Shown here: positions 1 through 8,208 of the stretch, in pieces
Layout of the letters: every line of letters begins with the position of its first letter
Numbering within the stretch: position 1 is the stretch's first letter
Source of the DNA: Desulfitobacterium sp038181555
Lineage (GTDB): Bacteria > Bacillota > Desulfitobacteriia > Desulfitobacteriales > Desulfitobacteriaceae
Assembly (NCBI RefSeq): GCF_038181555.1
Contig: NZ_JBBWUA010000012.1
Location: forward strand, 1 to 64,000
Direction: 5' to 3'
Length of the DNA: 64,000 bases
Program-made: the position numbers and the translations under genes
Notes under the pieces: generated by a model
What the model saw: only the letters and a program-made list of their open reading frames with translations
The model's database searches: none
What the model was told of the DNA's origin: nothing

Positions 1-57
1 TATATAGTACCTATGGCTAGTTAACTGATTAATAAGCAAAAATTCGAAAACAAACAT

Positions 58-86
58 AAACGCGGCTACCTAAGGTAGCCGCGTTT
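58..86 (-). terminator. Rho-independent terminator of the flavodiiron gene
   Basis: Perfect 14-bp inverted repeat (aaacgcggctacct with its complement, one-base loop) about 40 bases past the stop codon of the minus-strand flavodiiron gene. On that strand it is followed by a T-rich stretch. Confidence 0.8.
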
Positions 87-124
87 ATTACTTTTAAAAG
101 GTACTATTTGTTCAAAGGCTCTTG

Positions 125-1315
125 TTATTGAAGATTTTGAGCAATACGTTTTCCTAACTCTACGCTCTGGGCAAGTTCACTTTCATCAGGTGTCCACATA
201 AGGCGGACTCCATCATCGATTACTTCAAACCCAGCTTTTTTCAGTTCCTCATTTAAAAGCTTAGTGGCTTCGCCACTCCACCCGTAACTTCCAAAGGCAA
301 CTCCCTTTTTATTCTTAAACTTCAACCCTTTGATCTCCTCCATAATCGCAGCTATCGAAGAAAGATAGCCGTTGTTCACAGTGGGAGAGCCTACGGCGAT
401 GGCTTTGGAACGGAACACCTCACCGATAATTTCTGTCTTATCAGAACGAGCAGAATTATATAGCTTCACAGTGAGCTTTGGATTAACCATGCGAATTCCA
501 GCAGCAATGGATTCTGCCATTTTCCTTGTAGCGTTCCACATCGTATCATAAATGACGGTGACTTGATCTTCCTGATAGTCGTTAGCCCATTCTAAGTATT
601 TATGCACAATCTGCAGCGGATTGTCCCGCCAGATCACCCCATGACTGGGGCAGATCATATTAATCGGCAACTCCATTTTGACAATCTCATTGATTTTTGC
701 AGTGACCATTTTGCTGAAGGGTGCAAGAATATTACCATAATATTTGAGGGCTTCAGTATAAAGCTCACTCGTATCTACTAAATCATTATACATATGTTCA
801 GAAGCAAAATGTTGACCGAAACCATCATTACTAAAGAGGATATTATCCCCGGTTAAATAGCAAAACATCGTATCCGGCCAATGAAGCATCCGAGCTTCAA
901 TGAAGATAAGTTCACGGCTCCCGATATTCAGGCGATCCCCGGTTTTAACTTCGACAAAATTCCAGTCCTTATGATAGCTTCCTTGGAGAATCTTTTTGCC
1001 ATTTCCAGTACAATAAATTGGTGTATCTGGAATTTCTTCCATGAGAAAGGGAAGCGCACCACTATGATCCACCTCATTGTGGTTCATAATAATATAATCA
1101 ATCTCATGCAAATCAATTTCTTGCTTTAATTTTGCTACAAACTCACGACCGAAAGGCTCCCAAACTGTATCAATAAGGACTGTCTTTTCATCTCGAATGA
1201 GATAAGAATTATAGGATGATCCCTTCTTCGTTTTGTACTCTTCCCCATGAAAATTTCGCAGCTCCCAATCGATTTTACCTACATATGTAATCGTTTCATT
1301 GATTTTAAAAGACAT
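125..1315 (-). CDS. A-type flavoprotein (flavodiiron protein, FprA/Rubredoxin:oxygen or NO reductase)
   Basis: Cytoplasmic flavodiiron protein of 396 residues, the usual family length. The N-terminal metallo-beta-lactamase-like domain carries the diiron ligand motif HNEVDH (H79, E81, D83, H84), a further His in LHWPD (about 145), an Asp/His region around 164-169 and the late SHG histidine. The C-terminal flavodoxin domain (from about residue 255) has the FMN loop DTMWNAT. Family members reduce O2 or NO with electrons from rubredoxin or F420; here oxygen or nitric oxide defence in an anaerobe is the likely role, but the substrate cannot be read from sequence. Start chosen at the ATG with GGAGG 8 bases upstream; a longer frame upstream has no ribosome site. 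Monocistronic. Confidence 0.93.
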   Translation of the reverse strand: MSFKINETITYVGKIDWELRNFHGEEYKTKKGSSYNSYLIRDEKTVLIDTVWEPFGREFVAKLKQEIDLHEIDYIIMNHNEVDHSGALPFLMEEIPDTPIYCTGNGKKILQGSYHKDWNFVEVKTGDRLNIGSRELIFIEARMLHWPDTMFCYLTGDNILFSNDGFGQHFASEHMYNDLVDTSELYTEALKYYGNILAPFSKMVTAKINEIVKMELPINMICPSHGVIWRDNPLQIVHKYLEWANDYQEDQVTVIYDTMWNATRKMAESIAAGIRMVNPKLTVKLYNSARSDKTEIIGEVFRSKAIAVGSPTVNNGYLSSIAAIMEEIKGLKFKNKKGVAFGSYGWSGEATKLLNEELKKAGFEVIDDGVRLMWTPDESELAQSVELGKRIAQNLQ

Positions 1316-1431
1316 GACTATAATTCCTCCTTCCATTAAATCCAATTTAATATATATTGTCCCCGAAAGCAAGTTTTTTAAAGAAACCTATCGATAAGAA
1401 AATTAAACTTATACTGAATGGTACAAAACAA

Positions 1432-1474
1432 AGGACCGATTTTATCTTATAGTCATAGACGAAAAATCGGTCCT
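1432..1474 (-). terminator. Terminator of the channel-like gene
   Basis: Inverted repeat aggaccgattt / aaatcggtcct with a loop of about 21 bases, just downstream of the minus-strand membrane protein gene and followed on that strand by a T-rich run. The long loop makes it only moderately convincing. Confidence 0.55.
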
Positions 1475-1487
1475 ACTCACCCTATTT

Positions 1488-2120
1488 TTAGGGATTTATA
1501 AAGAAGACCAGTCCCATGGTAAATGAATAGATTAAGAAGAGCACTTGCAAAGAAACTAATAATCTTGCGGTGATGGATTCTGGAAAAACAGAGCTTCCTG
1601 TGGTAGCAAAGGTTGTGATGCTAAAATAAATAAAAGTAATGATTTCTTCAATAGGATCATCTTTGATATTATCTGTAAAACTACTCTTATCCAAACGGTA
1701 AAGCCAAATATAAACCGAAGCAAAATACATAAGCTGGACCGCAATAGCGCCCGCAATAGGCCAATAGATATCCATCAGATGTCCATCTGCTACAACGAGA
1801 ACAGAGTAGACATAGGCAGCGAGTCCCGCTGTCACAATAGCGCTATAGGTAACACTACCTAACTTCCCCTTTAGCGCCTTATCATTCTCTCCCTCTAATC
1901 CCCTAAAAAGTGTAGTAAATATAAAGTATGCCGCTGTCCCTACCATGGCTGGGGCCAGGAGCCATACATTAGATACTGCAGTAATTTTTGCGTTAATTCG
2001 TTCCGCTTCCTGGGAAATAACAGGGGCAACCTTTTTCATATGACCAAGAAAACTAGGTCCTGAATAACTTAAGGGGTAAGAATCCGGGTAAGATGAATAA
2101 TCTCCTAATGGTCCATGCAC
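1488..2120 (-). CDS. Membrane protein with degenerate ion-channel pore domain
   Basis: About 210 residues with roughly five hydrophobic segments. The last part reads like a two-helix potassium channel module (Ion_trans_2 type): a helix, then a pore-helix-like stretch FSITTFATTGSSVFP, then a final helix ending the protein. The place where K+ channels have T-x-G-Y-G-D holds TTGSSV, so the canonical selectivity filter is absent. The N-terminal half has further membrane helices rather than a voltage sensor with regular arginines. No RCK/TrkA domain follows. Start: the frame opens with a TTG, but the strong GGGGGG site lies inside it, 6 bases before a GTG, which I take as the start. Ion specificity unknown. 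Confidence 0.6.
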   Translation of the reverse strand: MHGPLGDYSSYPDSYPLSYSGPSFLGHMKKVAPVISQEAERINAKITAVSNVWLLAPAMVGTAAYFIFTTLFRGLEGENDKALKGKLGSVTYSAIVTAGLAAYVYSVLVVADGHLMDIYWPIAGAIAVQLMYFASVYIWLYRLDKSSFTDNIKDDPIEEIITFIYFSITTFATTGSSVFPESITARLLVSLQVLFLIYSFTMGLVFFINP

Positions 2121-2215
2121 TAATAACCCCCCTTTCAACTCTCCTGCATATGGTATTTTATTCCACAGCGGAGATTCTGTTCACCTTTCCTCTTCTTTCA
2201 ACTATGTTAAAGAAG

Positions 2216-2240
2216 ATCCCAGAAACTTGCGCTCTGGGAT
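2216..2240 (-). terminator. Terminator of the polysaccharide deacetylase gene
   Basis: Stem atcccaga / tctgggat with a 9-base loop, 5 bases past the stop of the minus-strand deacetylase gene; short but well placed. Confidence 0.6.
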
Positions 2241-2244
2241 TTTA

Positions 2245-2991
2245 TTATTTCAGCTTGCTCTTCTGAACCGGTTTAACACTCTCAAAATTTCTTAGTTCGG
2301 AAACGGTCCCAAAGCGATAGCCCTGTTCCCTTAACCGATCAATTATCGGGCCTAAAGCTTGGATGGTTTGTTCCCGCCTTTCTCCCCCATCATGGAGCAA
2401 GATGATTCCTCCGGGAAAACTGTTCTTGACCACGTTTTGGATAATTCGCGGCGGCCCCGGATTTTGCCAATCCTTGCTATCAATACTCCACAAGGTCAAG
2501 GTATGCCCTTGTTCCTTTACTCCTGCTAAGACGGATTCAGAGATAATCCCTCCCGGCGGGCGGTAATAGGTAGTGCGTTTTTGAAGCAGCTCATATAAAA
2601 GTTCGTCTGTACGTGTAAGTTCGCGAACAAATTTACTGGGAGTATAGCTATGTGAGTAGCCATGGTTTGCTATTTCGTGCCCTTCCTCACTGATTCGTTT
2701 GAGTAACTCGGGGTTGCCTTGAGCATTCATCCCTAAAACAAAGAAGGTGGCTTTCACGTTTTTTTCCTTAAGTACGTCGAGAATATATCCTGTATAAAGG
2801 GGATCCGGCCCATCATCAAAGGTTAAGGCCAATACTTTTTCTTGCGTGTGGACTAAATAGTAAGTCCCCGGATGCTTAGCAATGGAGGGAAGCGCCAAGT
2901 CCATGGTCCGGATACTAACCCCCAGTAATACTAAGCTAAGAACTATAATGCTCAGATATAATCCTTTACGAGATAAGGTTATAATACGCAA
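2245..2991 (-). CDS. Membrane-anchored polysaccharide deacetylase (NodB/PdaB-like)
   Basis: Carbohydrate esterase family 4 enzyme, about 248 residues. A single N-terminal hydrophobic helix anchors it, and a NodB domain fills the rest: motif 1 TFDDGPDP (catalytic base and metal Asp), motif 2 HEIANHGYSH (metal histidines), motif 3 YYRPPGG, and a late LLHDGG motif. These residues fit a metal-dependent N-deacetylase acting on peptidoglycan or chitin-like glycans at the outer face of the membrane; in spore formers PdaA/PdaB homologues act in spore cortex or sporulation. The AAAGGAGG site lies inside the longest frame, 9 bases before a TTG, so translation probably begins at that TTG. Substrate is inferred from the family only. 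Confidence 0.85.
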   Translation of the reverse strand: MRIITLSRKGLYLSIIVLSLVLLGVSIRTMDLALPSIAKHPGTYYLVHTQEKVLALTFDDGPDPLYTGYILDVLKEKNVKATFFVLGMNAQGNPELLKRISEEGHEIANHGYSHSYTPSKFVRELTRTDELLYELLQKRTTYYRPPGGIISESVLAGVKEQGHTLTLWSIDSKDWQNPGPPRIIQNVVKNSFPGGIILLHDGGERREQTIQALGPIIDRLREQGYRFGTVSELRNFESVKPVQKSKLK

Positions 2992-3208
2992 AAATGCTTC
3001 CCTCCTTTGCACCATATTTAAGCATATGCATCACTGCAGGCCCTAAAACCTGAAGTCGGAGGTTCTGTTTAAAAAAGAAACAGAAGAGTAACCGTACAAG
3101 AATGACTTGTAAGGTTTTATACGAACAAGTATAATGCTTACAGCACTTCATACTCTCACAAAAGTTGCTATTTACGAACTTACAGTCTTGATAAGCGAGG
3201 AATATTAT

Positions 3209-3580
3209 ATGACTTCCATCGTTATTGCGATAGGCGGCGCCTTAGGTGCATTATCGCGTTATGAATTGAGCCTTTGGATATCAGACCGTTGGACTCAAGT
3301 TTTCCCCCTGCCAACTTTTGTTATCAATATTAGCGGCGCTTTCTTATTGGGTTTTATTAATGTCCTCTTTCTAGACAAGTTATCTTTAGCACCTGAGTGG
3401 CGACTAGGAATTGGGGTAGGATTTCTCGGAGCTTTTACCACCTTCTCGACTTTTGGCTTTGAGGTTTTCACTTTACTAGAAAAGGGATTATATTCGACCG
3501 CGATTTCTTATGTTCTGTTGAGCACTCTGGTTGGATTGTTTGGGGTTTCTACAGGTGTCGCGCTTGCCAGGTGGCTTTGA
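3209..3580 (+). CDS. crcB: Fluoride ion channel CrcB (Fluc)
   Basis: Fluc-type fluoride exporter of 123 residues, four membrane helices. Family signatures are intact: GGALGALSRY in the first helix, the fluoride-lining TFVINISGAFLLGF segment with its Asn, and GFLGAFTTFSTF with the Na+-binding break and phenylalanine box. Works as an antiparallel dual-topology dimer; only one crcB copy is seen here, so homodimeric Fluc is expected. Start is the ATG after GAGG-7; an upstream in-frame ATG at 3134 lacks a ribosome site. I looked for the fluoride riboswitch upstream and did not find it. Confidence 0.93.
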   Translation: MTSIVIAIGGALGALSRYELSLWISDRWTQVFPLPTFVINISGAFLLGFINVLFLDKLSLAPEWRLGIGVGFLGAFTTFSTFGFEVFTLLEKGLYSTAISYVLLSTLVGLFGVSTGVALARWL

Positions 3581-3588
3581 TAATAACA

Positions 3589-3645
3589 AATGCTCTCTTA
3601 TCGATGTGAGTTCTTACTTAGCCTCATCATCTGTAAGAGAGCATT
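3589..3645. terminator. Bidirectional terminator between crcB and the nitroreductase gene
   Basis: Stem aatgctctctta / taagagagcatt separated by 33 bases, lying between the convergent ends of crcB (plus) and the nitroreductase (minus), followed by a T-rich tract on the plus strand. Confidence 0.65.
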
Positions 3646-3674
3646 ACTTTTATTTGATCGTTTTGCTATCAATA

Positions 3675-4196
3675 TTAATAGGTATTCCTGTGAATTTTCT
3701 CCATGAGGAGTTCGTCGCTTGTATGATCCGGACGTGTTTCTGCCGGATATCCCAACGCAATAATGGTCCCAACCTGAAGATGTTCTGGTATTCCCAGTAG
3801 TTTTTTCACATATTCGCCGGCTGGTGTGCCATCTTGATAATTCCGCTCCCGAATCTGAATCCAGCAGGAACCAAGACCTAAGTCTTGAGCTTGCAGCTGA
3901 ATCAAAATAGTAGCGATTGATATGTCTTCTACCCACACATCACTTTTTTGGGAATCTGCGCAGACGACTATCCCTAAGGTAGCTCCTTTGAGTAATTGAG
4001 CCCCCACTTTAGCTGCAGCAAGCTGCTCTAAAAGTTCCTGATCCTCTACCAGGATAAATTCCCATGGCCTCCCATTACGAGAGGTTGGCGAGAGTAAAGC
4101 CGCACGAATGAGTTGGTCCACTTTTTCTTTTTCGATGGGGGTATCCGTATACTTCCGAATACTCCGACGCCTTTGCAGAAGATCCTTAATAGCCAT
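3675..4196 (-). CDS. Nitroreductase family protein (FMN-dependent)
   Basis: 173-residue NfsA/FRP-superfamily oxidoreductase. The N-terminal RRSIRKYTDTPI supplies the phosphate-binding arginines of FMN, and SPTSRNGRPWEFILV is the standard second signature; the C-terminal LGYPAE loop also contacts FMN. Acts as a cytoplasmic NAD(P)H-dependent flavin enzyme; the physiological substrate is not deducible. The longest frame begins at an ATG 30 bases upstream, but the GGATGAGG site falls inside it, so the ATG reading MAIKDLL is the start. Confidence 0.88.
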   Translation of the reverse strand: MAIKDLLQRRRSIRKYTDTPIEKEKVDQLIRAALLSPTSRNGRPWEFILVEDQELLEQLAAAKVGAQLLKGATLGIVVCADSQKSDVWVEDISIATILIQLQAQDLGLGSCWIQIRERNYQDGTPAGEYVKKLLGIPEHLQVGTIIALGYPAETRPDHTSDELLMEKIHRNTY

Positions 4197-4261
4197 CTTT
4201 GCCTCATCCTTTCTATAGTCACCCATAACAGTAATATCGTATTCCGAACAGCCTATTATTC

Positions 4262-5920
4262 TTAGCTTTGGTTTTCCATAAGCCGAAGCATCTTTAATCC
4301 CATCTCCAGTTCAAGACGATTCTTACTATCCTCGAGGTCGAGTTGAGCAATTTCCTTAATACGCTCCAAACGGTAGAGTATTGTTTTGTAATGGATGAAC
4401 AATTCCTTAGCCGCTTTACTGGCGTTACCATTGCACTCAAGAAAGATTTCTAGAGTTTTTAGTAGCTCCGCAGCGTTTTCTTGATCATGCTTAAGAATTT
4501 TAAGTAACGACTTGGGGATAAACTCTTCTAAAGAGTTCCTTTCCGCGAATTTGCAAAGAATACGAAAAACCCCCAAATCTGAAAAGGCGACTACAGCATT
4601 CCCATCATGAAGCATTCCTCCATAGCTCAGCGCATCCAAGGCCTCTTTATAGCTACGGGGGATTTCCTCGGCGCCATTAGCAACATCACCGATACCCACT
4701 TCAACACAAAGCTTTTTCATTCTTTTCCTAAGCTGAACTTGAGCCTCTTGTACTATTCTTTTCACCTTAACTAATGAATTTTCTTGGGAATCGTTTACGG
4801 GCAAGAGCAGAACAATCTTATCGACTTTATTACCAATAATGAAGTCCCGAGTATGCGTTTTAATCATCCCTGAAATGAGGGACGTTATCTCAGTTTTGAT
4901 GCTTTGTAAAGCCATCTTATGCTGGGAACGATGCTCCGCATGATATGAGTCCAAATTTTTAAGGTTAAAGAGGACGACATAATAGGAGCGATTCAAATCC
5001 CATTCCATCAGATTGATGCGTTCTTGAGCATTGGTTGAGCCTAATTCACCTGAGAGGATATGCTCAAGCAAATCATTCTTAAATTTGTACTCTACTTCCT
5101 TAACCGCAAAACGCTTAACCATATCTAAGGTGGTCACAGTAGCTGCTTGCTCAATGCTAATGAAATCCATATCGATTATCGGTTTATTGAGTTCCACAAT
5201 CGTTAAATAACCTTTAATTTGATTAAAGGCTTGGATTGGGACGACCACTTGAGGTATGCATTGTCCTTCCAGTTCCGGGTAGGTGACGGATTGTCGATAA
5301 TAAAAAAACTTATCATTTAGATTTTCTCGCAAAGCAAATTCTTCCGGTACCTGAAACCGCTCTAAAGCCGAATGAGTACTTTGGATACATTTAAAGTTTT
5401 TGTCATATACTGCAACAGGGTTTCCCACTAATTCTTCTAGGGTATTGACGATCGCTTCCGGCCCTTCGCATTGTAAGGCTAAGGTGGTAAAACGCTCTTG
5501 CACATCCTTATAGTACTTTAGCTTCACCACTTGGGAGTTAAAAAGCTCCTCCATGACCGGATACATAACATCGACAAAGCGAATGCTGCCTTCCAGCTCA
5601 ATGACGGGTAGTCCGTATTGGTTAGCCGCCTCAATGATTTCGGTCGGGATATCTTGAACAAAGCGTCGTACTTTAATGGCCAGAGCGGAAACCTCTTTCT
5701 CAGCCATTTTCCGGATAAATTCTTGGTAATCCATCCCCTCACCCGGTCCTGAGTACAAGCTGGTCAAAAGGAGTTCACCACCGGATAACCAATTCACAAT
5801 ATCAGGAGCTTCGATGATGGTAACACCTTTGACCACATTATCAAGTTTCTGGTACCCTGCAACCACTTGGGAGGTTTTCAGAGGGCCTACCCTCAACAAA
5901 TCCTTTACAGTAATCTCCAT
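4262..5920 (-). CDS. pucR: PucR-family regulator of purine/allantoin catabolism
   Basis: 552-residue transcriptional regulator. Residues about 8-125 form the PucR sensory domain (LLRVGPLKTSQVVAG start, GGELLLTSLY motif), the middle is a GGDEF-like/PucR spacer, and the last 60 residues are the HTH_30 domain with the signature FLECNGNASKAAKELFIHYKTI. PucR of Bacillus subtilis switches on purine-degradation operons. Placement at the edge of the allantoin genes, 57 bases downstream of the ureidoglycine aminohydrolase on the same strand, argues that it controls this island. ATG start behind AGAGGTGG. Effector is not known from sequence; allantoin or a relative is a reasonable guess. Confidence 0.88.
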   Translation of the reverse strand: MEITVKDLLRVGPLKTSQVVAGYQKLDNVVKGVTIIEAPDIVNWLSGGELLLTSLYSGPGEGMDYQEFIRKMAEKEVSALAIKVRRFVQDIPTEIIEAANQYGLPVIELEGSIRFVDVMYPVMEELFNSQVVKLKYYKDVQERFTTLALQCEGPEAIVNTLEELVGNPVAVYDKNFKCIQSTHSALERFQVPEEFALRENLNDKFFYYRQSVTYPELEGQCIPQVVVPIQAFNQIKGYLTIVELNKPIIDMDFISIEQAATVTTLDMVKRFAVKEVEYKFKNDLLEHILSGELGSTNAQERINLMEWDLNRSYYVVLFNLKNLDSYHAEHRSQHKMALQSIKTEITSLISGMIKTHTRDFIIGNKVDKIVLLLPVNDSQENSLVKVKRIVQEAQVQLRKRMKKLCVEVGIGDVANGAEEIPRSYKEALDALSYGGMLHDGNAVVAFSDLGVFRILCKFAERNSLEEFIPKSLLKILKHDQENAAELLKTLEIFLECNGNASKAAKELFIHYKTILYRLERIKEIAQLDLEDSKNRLELEMGLKMLRLMENQS

Positions 5921-5977
5921 GTGTTACCACCTCTTCGCTCTCATTTTGCTGTTACGCTGTCTTTTCAGTTCAATGAA

Positions 5978-6739
5978 CTATAATTGAATATCGCGATTGC
6001 AATCCTTCGTATAGATATAGGTAAAGGGTGTACGCCCTACACCATAGCACGCCTGGGGTACATAGGGACCAAACCATATGAAGTCTTCTTTCTTCACCGG
6101 AATCCATTGATTATCAATCAGATAGACCCCTTCACCTTCTAAAAGGTAGAGCCCATGTTCTTGGACATGAGTTTCAATAAAAGGATGGCAACCACCCGGT
6201 AAAAAGCTCAAGGTATGGAAGTTGACATCGAAGCCTAAATCCGTAGGCAATAAATCCTTAATCCGGACGTTTTCCATTCCATCATAAGGAGCATCAGGCA
6301 TATCATTGAGTCTTCCGACCACAACCCTCGCTGCAAAGCCTTCTACTGGACGATAACGTTGCTTGTAAAGAAGAAGTCGCCAGGATGCTGAGGAATCATT
6401 CTTAAGGCTCATACCTGAAGAAGCAGGAGCAAAAACATAGCCACTCTCGTCGATGCTGTATTCTTTACCCTCAACTAAAACTTTACCCTGACCGTTTAAG
6501 CAGTAGACAAACGTTTCGATTCCTTCTTCCTGAAAAGGCTTTACGGTGCCGCCTCCTGGCAAGACCTCGACTGTATACATAGCAAATTGGGGACCATAAT
6601 GAGGCGAAGCGATAATGCTCACATTACACTTCTCAAGATTCGGCAGAACATTTTTCACACGTCCTTCGGGGGGAATCAAAGCATACCTCCCATGTTGGAC
6701 CACTGCTCTTGACGATAATAAATCCTGAGGATAACCCAT
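5978..6739 (-). CDS. allE: (S)-ureidoglycine aminohydrolase
   Basis: 254-residue bicupin that converts (S)-ureidoglycine to (S)-ureidoglycolate and ammonia. The C-terminal cupin holds the family Mn ligands: Glu and His in FIETHVQEH, the second His of that motif, and a Gln in YVPQACYG. The N-terminal cupin (around ETFVYCLNGQGKV) lacks a full metal set, as in the Escherichia coli and plant enzymes. It acts directly after allantoate amidohydrolase, encoded 1.5 kb away. Start is the ATG 18 bases inside the longest frame, because AAAGGAGA lies just before it. Shares a promoter region with the divergent allA. Confidence 0.92.
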   Translation of the reverse strand: MGYPQDLLSSRAVVQHGRYALIPPEGRVKNVLPNLEKCNVSIIASPHYGPQFAMYTVEVLPGGGTVKPFQEEGIETFVYCLNGQGKVLVEGKEYSIDESGYVFAPASSGMSLKNDSSASWRLLLYKQRYRPVEGFAARVVVGRLNDMPDAPYDGMENVRIKDLLPTDLGFDVNFHTLSFLPGGCHPFIETHVQEHGLYLLEGEGVYLIDNQWIPVKKEDFIWFGPYVPQACYGVGRTPFTYIYTKDCNRDIQL

Positions 6740-6786
6740 ATTACATTCTCCTTTCATTATACCATTGAAATTTAGTTAATTAGCAT

Positions 6787-6800
6787 TATATTCTTAATGT
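6787..6800. promoter_or_regulatory. 14-base box shared with the allB promoter region
   Basis: The sequence tatattcttaatgt occurs here, 48 bases upstream of the ureidoglycine aminohydrolase start, and again identically at 9858-9871 upstream of the first allantoinase gene. Both lie in divergent promoter regions of the allantoin island. Candidate operator, possibly of PucR; that assignment is inference. Confidence 0.4.
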
Positions 6801-6998
6801 TCGTTACTCCTGCATTTTTACCTTTATCCTAATATGATAAAGCTTCGGGCTCATTAACCCTAGTATTTTACCCTATTATACTAAGAAACATGCTCACTGT
6901 CTGAAAAATCAATCCTCAAACTTTATCAATTGGGGATAAAGGAAGTACAAAGGTAATACCGAATAGTATTGCCATGATCATAAAAGGAGATGACGTTG

Positions 6999-7520
6999 AT
7001 GAGCCGTATACTTAAAGTCGAAACCTTAACTAAGGAAGCCTTTAAACCCTTTGGCTATCTTTTAAGTCCTAATCCCGGAATTGCACCTTTTAAAAATACC
7101 CCTCCCGTGTTTACGGATCGGATGCCCTTTGAGGTGGATGAGGGAGAATCCGAATTCGTCTATGCCCTCTTGGATCGCAAAGAATTTAAGTTTTCGAACT
7201 TAGAACGTCATAATAAAGTAACCCAAGGTTTTTTTATGATGACCAGCGGACCGGCAATCATTACAGTTGCTCCGGCCACCGACCCCTCTGACCTAGAATC
7301 CTTACCTTCCCTCGACTCGGTACGCGCCTTCCTCTGGGAACGGGATATGTGTTTCGTCCTCCATCGCGGGGTATGGCATGGAACCATTCTTCCTCTGGAA
7401 CCAAAATTCGCCTATATTTTAGCCACCCGCAAGCAAACCTCGGACGAATCCATCGCTCCACTCTATGACGGCGATGTCCAAATCCGTGAATTAGGAGAGA
7501 CTTTTGAGTTAAAGCTCTAA
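6999..7520 (+). CDS. allA: Ureidoglycolate lyase
   Basis: 173-residue AllA-family enzyme that splits (S)-ureidoglycolate into glyoxylate and urea. The family core ERHNKVTQGFF (usually E-R-H-P-x-T-Q-x-F) and the late VWHGTILPLE motif are present, and the length is typical. Two in-frame ATGs are close together; AAAGGAG touches the first, so the second, reading MSRILKVET, is preferred. Divergent from the aminohydrolase gene that makes its substrate, so both likely share control from the 260-bp region between them. The urea product would need urease or excretion; no urease is in the window. Confidence 0.9.
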   Translation: MSRILKVETLTKEAFKPFGYLLSPNPGIAPFKNTPPVFTDRMPFEVDEGESEFVYALLDRKEFKFSNLERHNKVTQGFFMMTSGPAIITVAPATDPSDLESLPSLDSVRAFLWERDMCFVLHRGVWHGTILPLEPKFAYILATRKQTSDESIAPLYDGDVQIRELGETFELKL

Positions 7521-7558
7521 AAGAGACTCAGGTTAGCCCGGTGTTAACTCTTTGTACC

Positions 7559-7590
7559 AGGCAACTGTTCATCTTGTTGTTCAGTTGCCT
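7559..7590 (+). terminator. Terminator of allA
   Basis: Perfect 9-bp stem aggcaactg / cagttgcct with a 14-base loop, 38 bases past the allA stop, followed by an A/T-rich stretch. Confidence 0.7.
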
Positions 7591-7609
7591 ATTTATAAAT
7601 AAAAAAACT

Positions 7610-7654
7610 GAAGGCGTCCCTTACTACTTGCAAAAGTAGTATGGCGACGCCTTC
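7610..7654. terminator. Second, likely bidirectional, hairpin between allA and the RidA-like gene
   Basis: Stem gaaggcgtc / gacgccttc with an inner ctact/agtag helix and A-run before and T-run after. Suits termination of the RidA/allC operon coming from the other side as well as read-through from allA. Confidence 0.7.
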
Positions 7655-7663
7655 TTTCATAAA

Positions 7664-7728
7664 ACCCTAACCCTAACCCTAACTCCTAATTCCCAAATCC
7701 TAAACTTAACCCTATTTCCATCCTTATC
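7664..7728. repeat. CCCTAA-type short tandem repeat run
   Basis: Three exact ccctaa units at 7665-7682 are followed by decayed C/T-rich units (ctcctaa, tcctaaa, cttaaccct) up to the stop codon of the RidA-like gene. Non-coding; period about 6-7. Confidence 0.7.
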
Positions 7729-7729
7729 C

Positions 7730-8191
7730 TTATATTTCAACAACACACATAATTTCCACTGCAGCACCACCGGGAAGCTGGTTGGTACCCAAAGCCATGC
7801 GGGTATGTCTTCCTCTTTCCCCAAAACAAGTCAACAGCAACTCGGACGCCCCATTCATTACTAAAGGCTGCTGGGTAAAGCTGTCGGCACTGCGAACATA
7901 GCCAATGACCTGAACAAATTGCTTAATCCGGTTTAAATCTCCCAGATATTCCTGCAAAGCCGCCAAACAATTACTCATGGCAATACGGGCTGCCTCTTGC
8001 CCTTGGTCCACAGTGAAATCCTCTCCCAACTTACCTAAAAACACGTACTCGCCATGGAGTTTTGGGGTATGTCCACAGACATACAGTAGATTTCCTGTCT
8101 GAATCACTCTGGCATAAAATCCATCAGGTTCGGAAGGGGCTGGCAGCTCTAGATTGTACTTCACTTTCAAAATCTCTTCAATGTTCAACAT
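7730..8191 (-). CDS. RidA/YjgF-family protein in the allantoin cluster
   Basis: 153 residues from the preferred start. It belongs to the RidA/YER057c/UK114 fold, nearer the branch with GNLLYVCGHTP and a C-terminal GGAAVEIMCVVEI strand. RidA proteins hydrolyse reactive enamines/imines; homologues such as RutC sit in pyrimidine breakdown operons. Here it directly follows allC, whose product ureidoglycine is unstable and can lose ammonia through imine chemistry, so a clean-up role is plausible but unproven. The longest frame overlaps the allC stop (ATGA), but AGGGGAGTG inside it points to the ATG at MLNIEE; translational coupling from the upstream ATG is the alternative. Confidence 0.8.
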   Translation of the reverse strand: MLNIEEILKVKYNLELPAPSEPDGFYARVIQTGNLLYVCGHTPKLHGEYVFLGKLGEDFTVDQGQEAARIAMSNCLAALQEYLGDLNRIKQFVQVIGYVRSADSFTQQPLVMNGASELLLTCFGERGRHTRMALGTNQLPGGAAVEIMCVVEI

Positions 8192-8208
8192 AGAGGACTT
8201 CACTCCCC

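Noticed and set aside
3016..3208. Fluoride riboswitch upstream of crcB
   Set aside because: I searched for the conserved gg-gatgg-ttcgcc and ctgatgactcct elements and did not find them; only a weak A-rich hairpin (tctgttt/aaacaga) is there.
7664..7728. True telomere or linear replicon end
   Set aside because: Only three perfect units, inside a continuous gene cluster, with normal genes on both sides.
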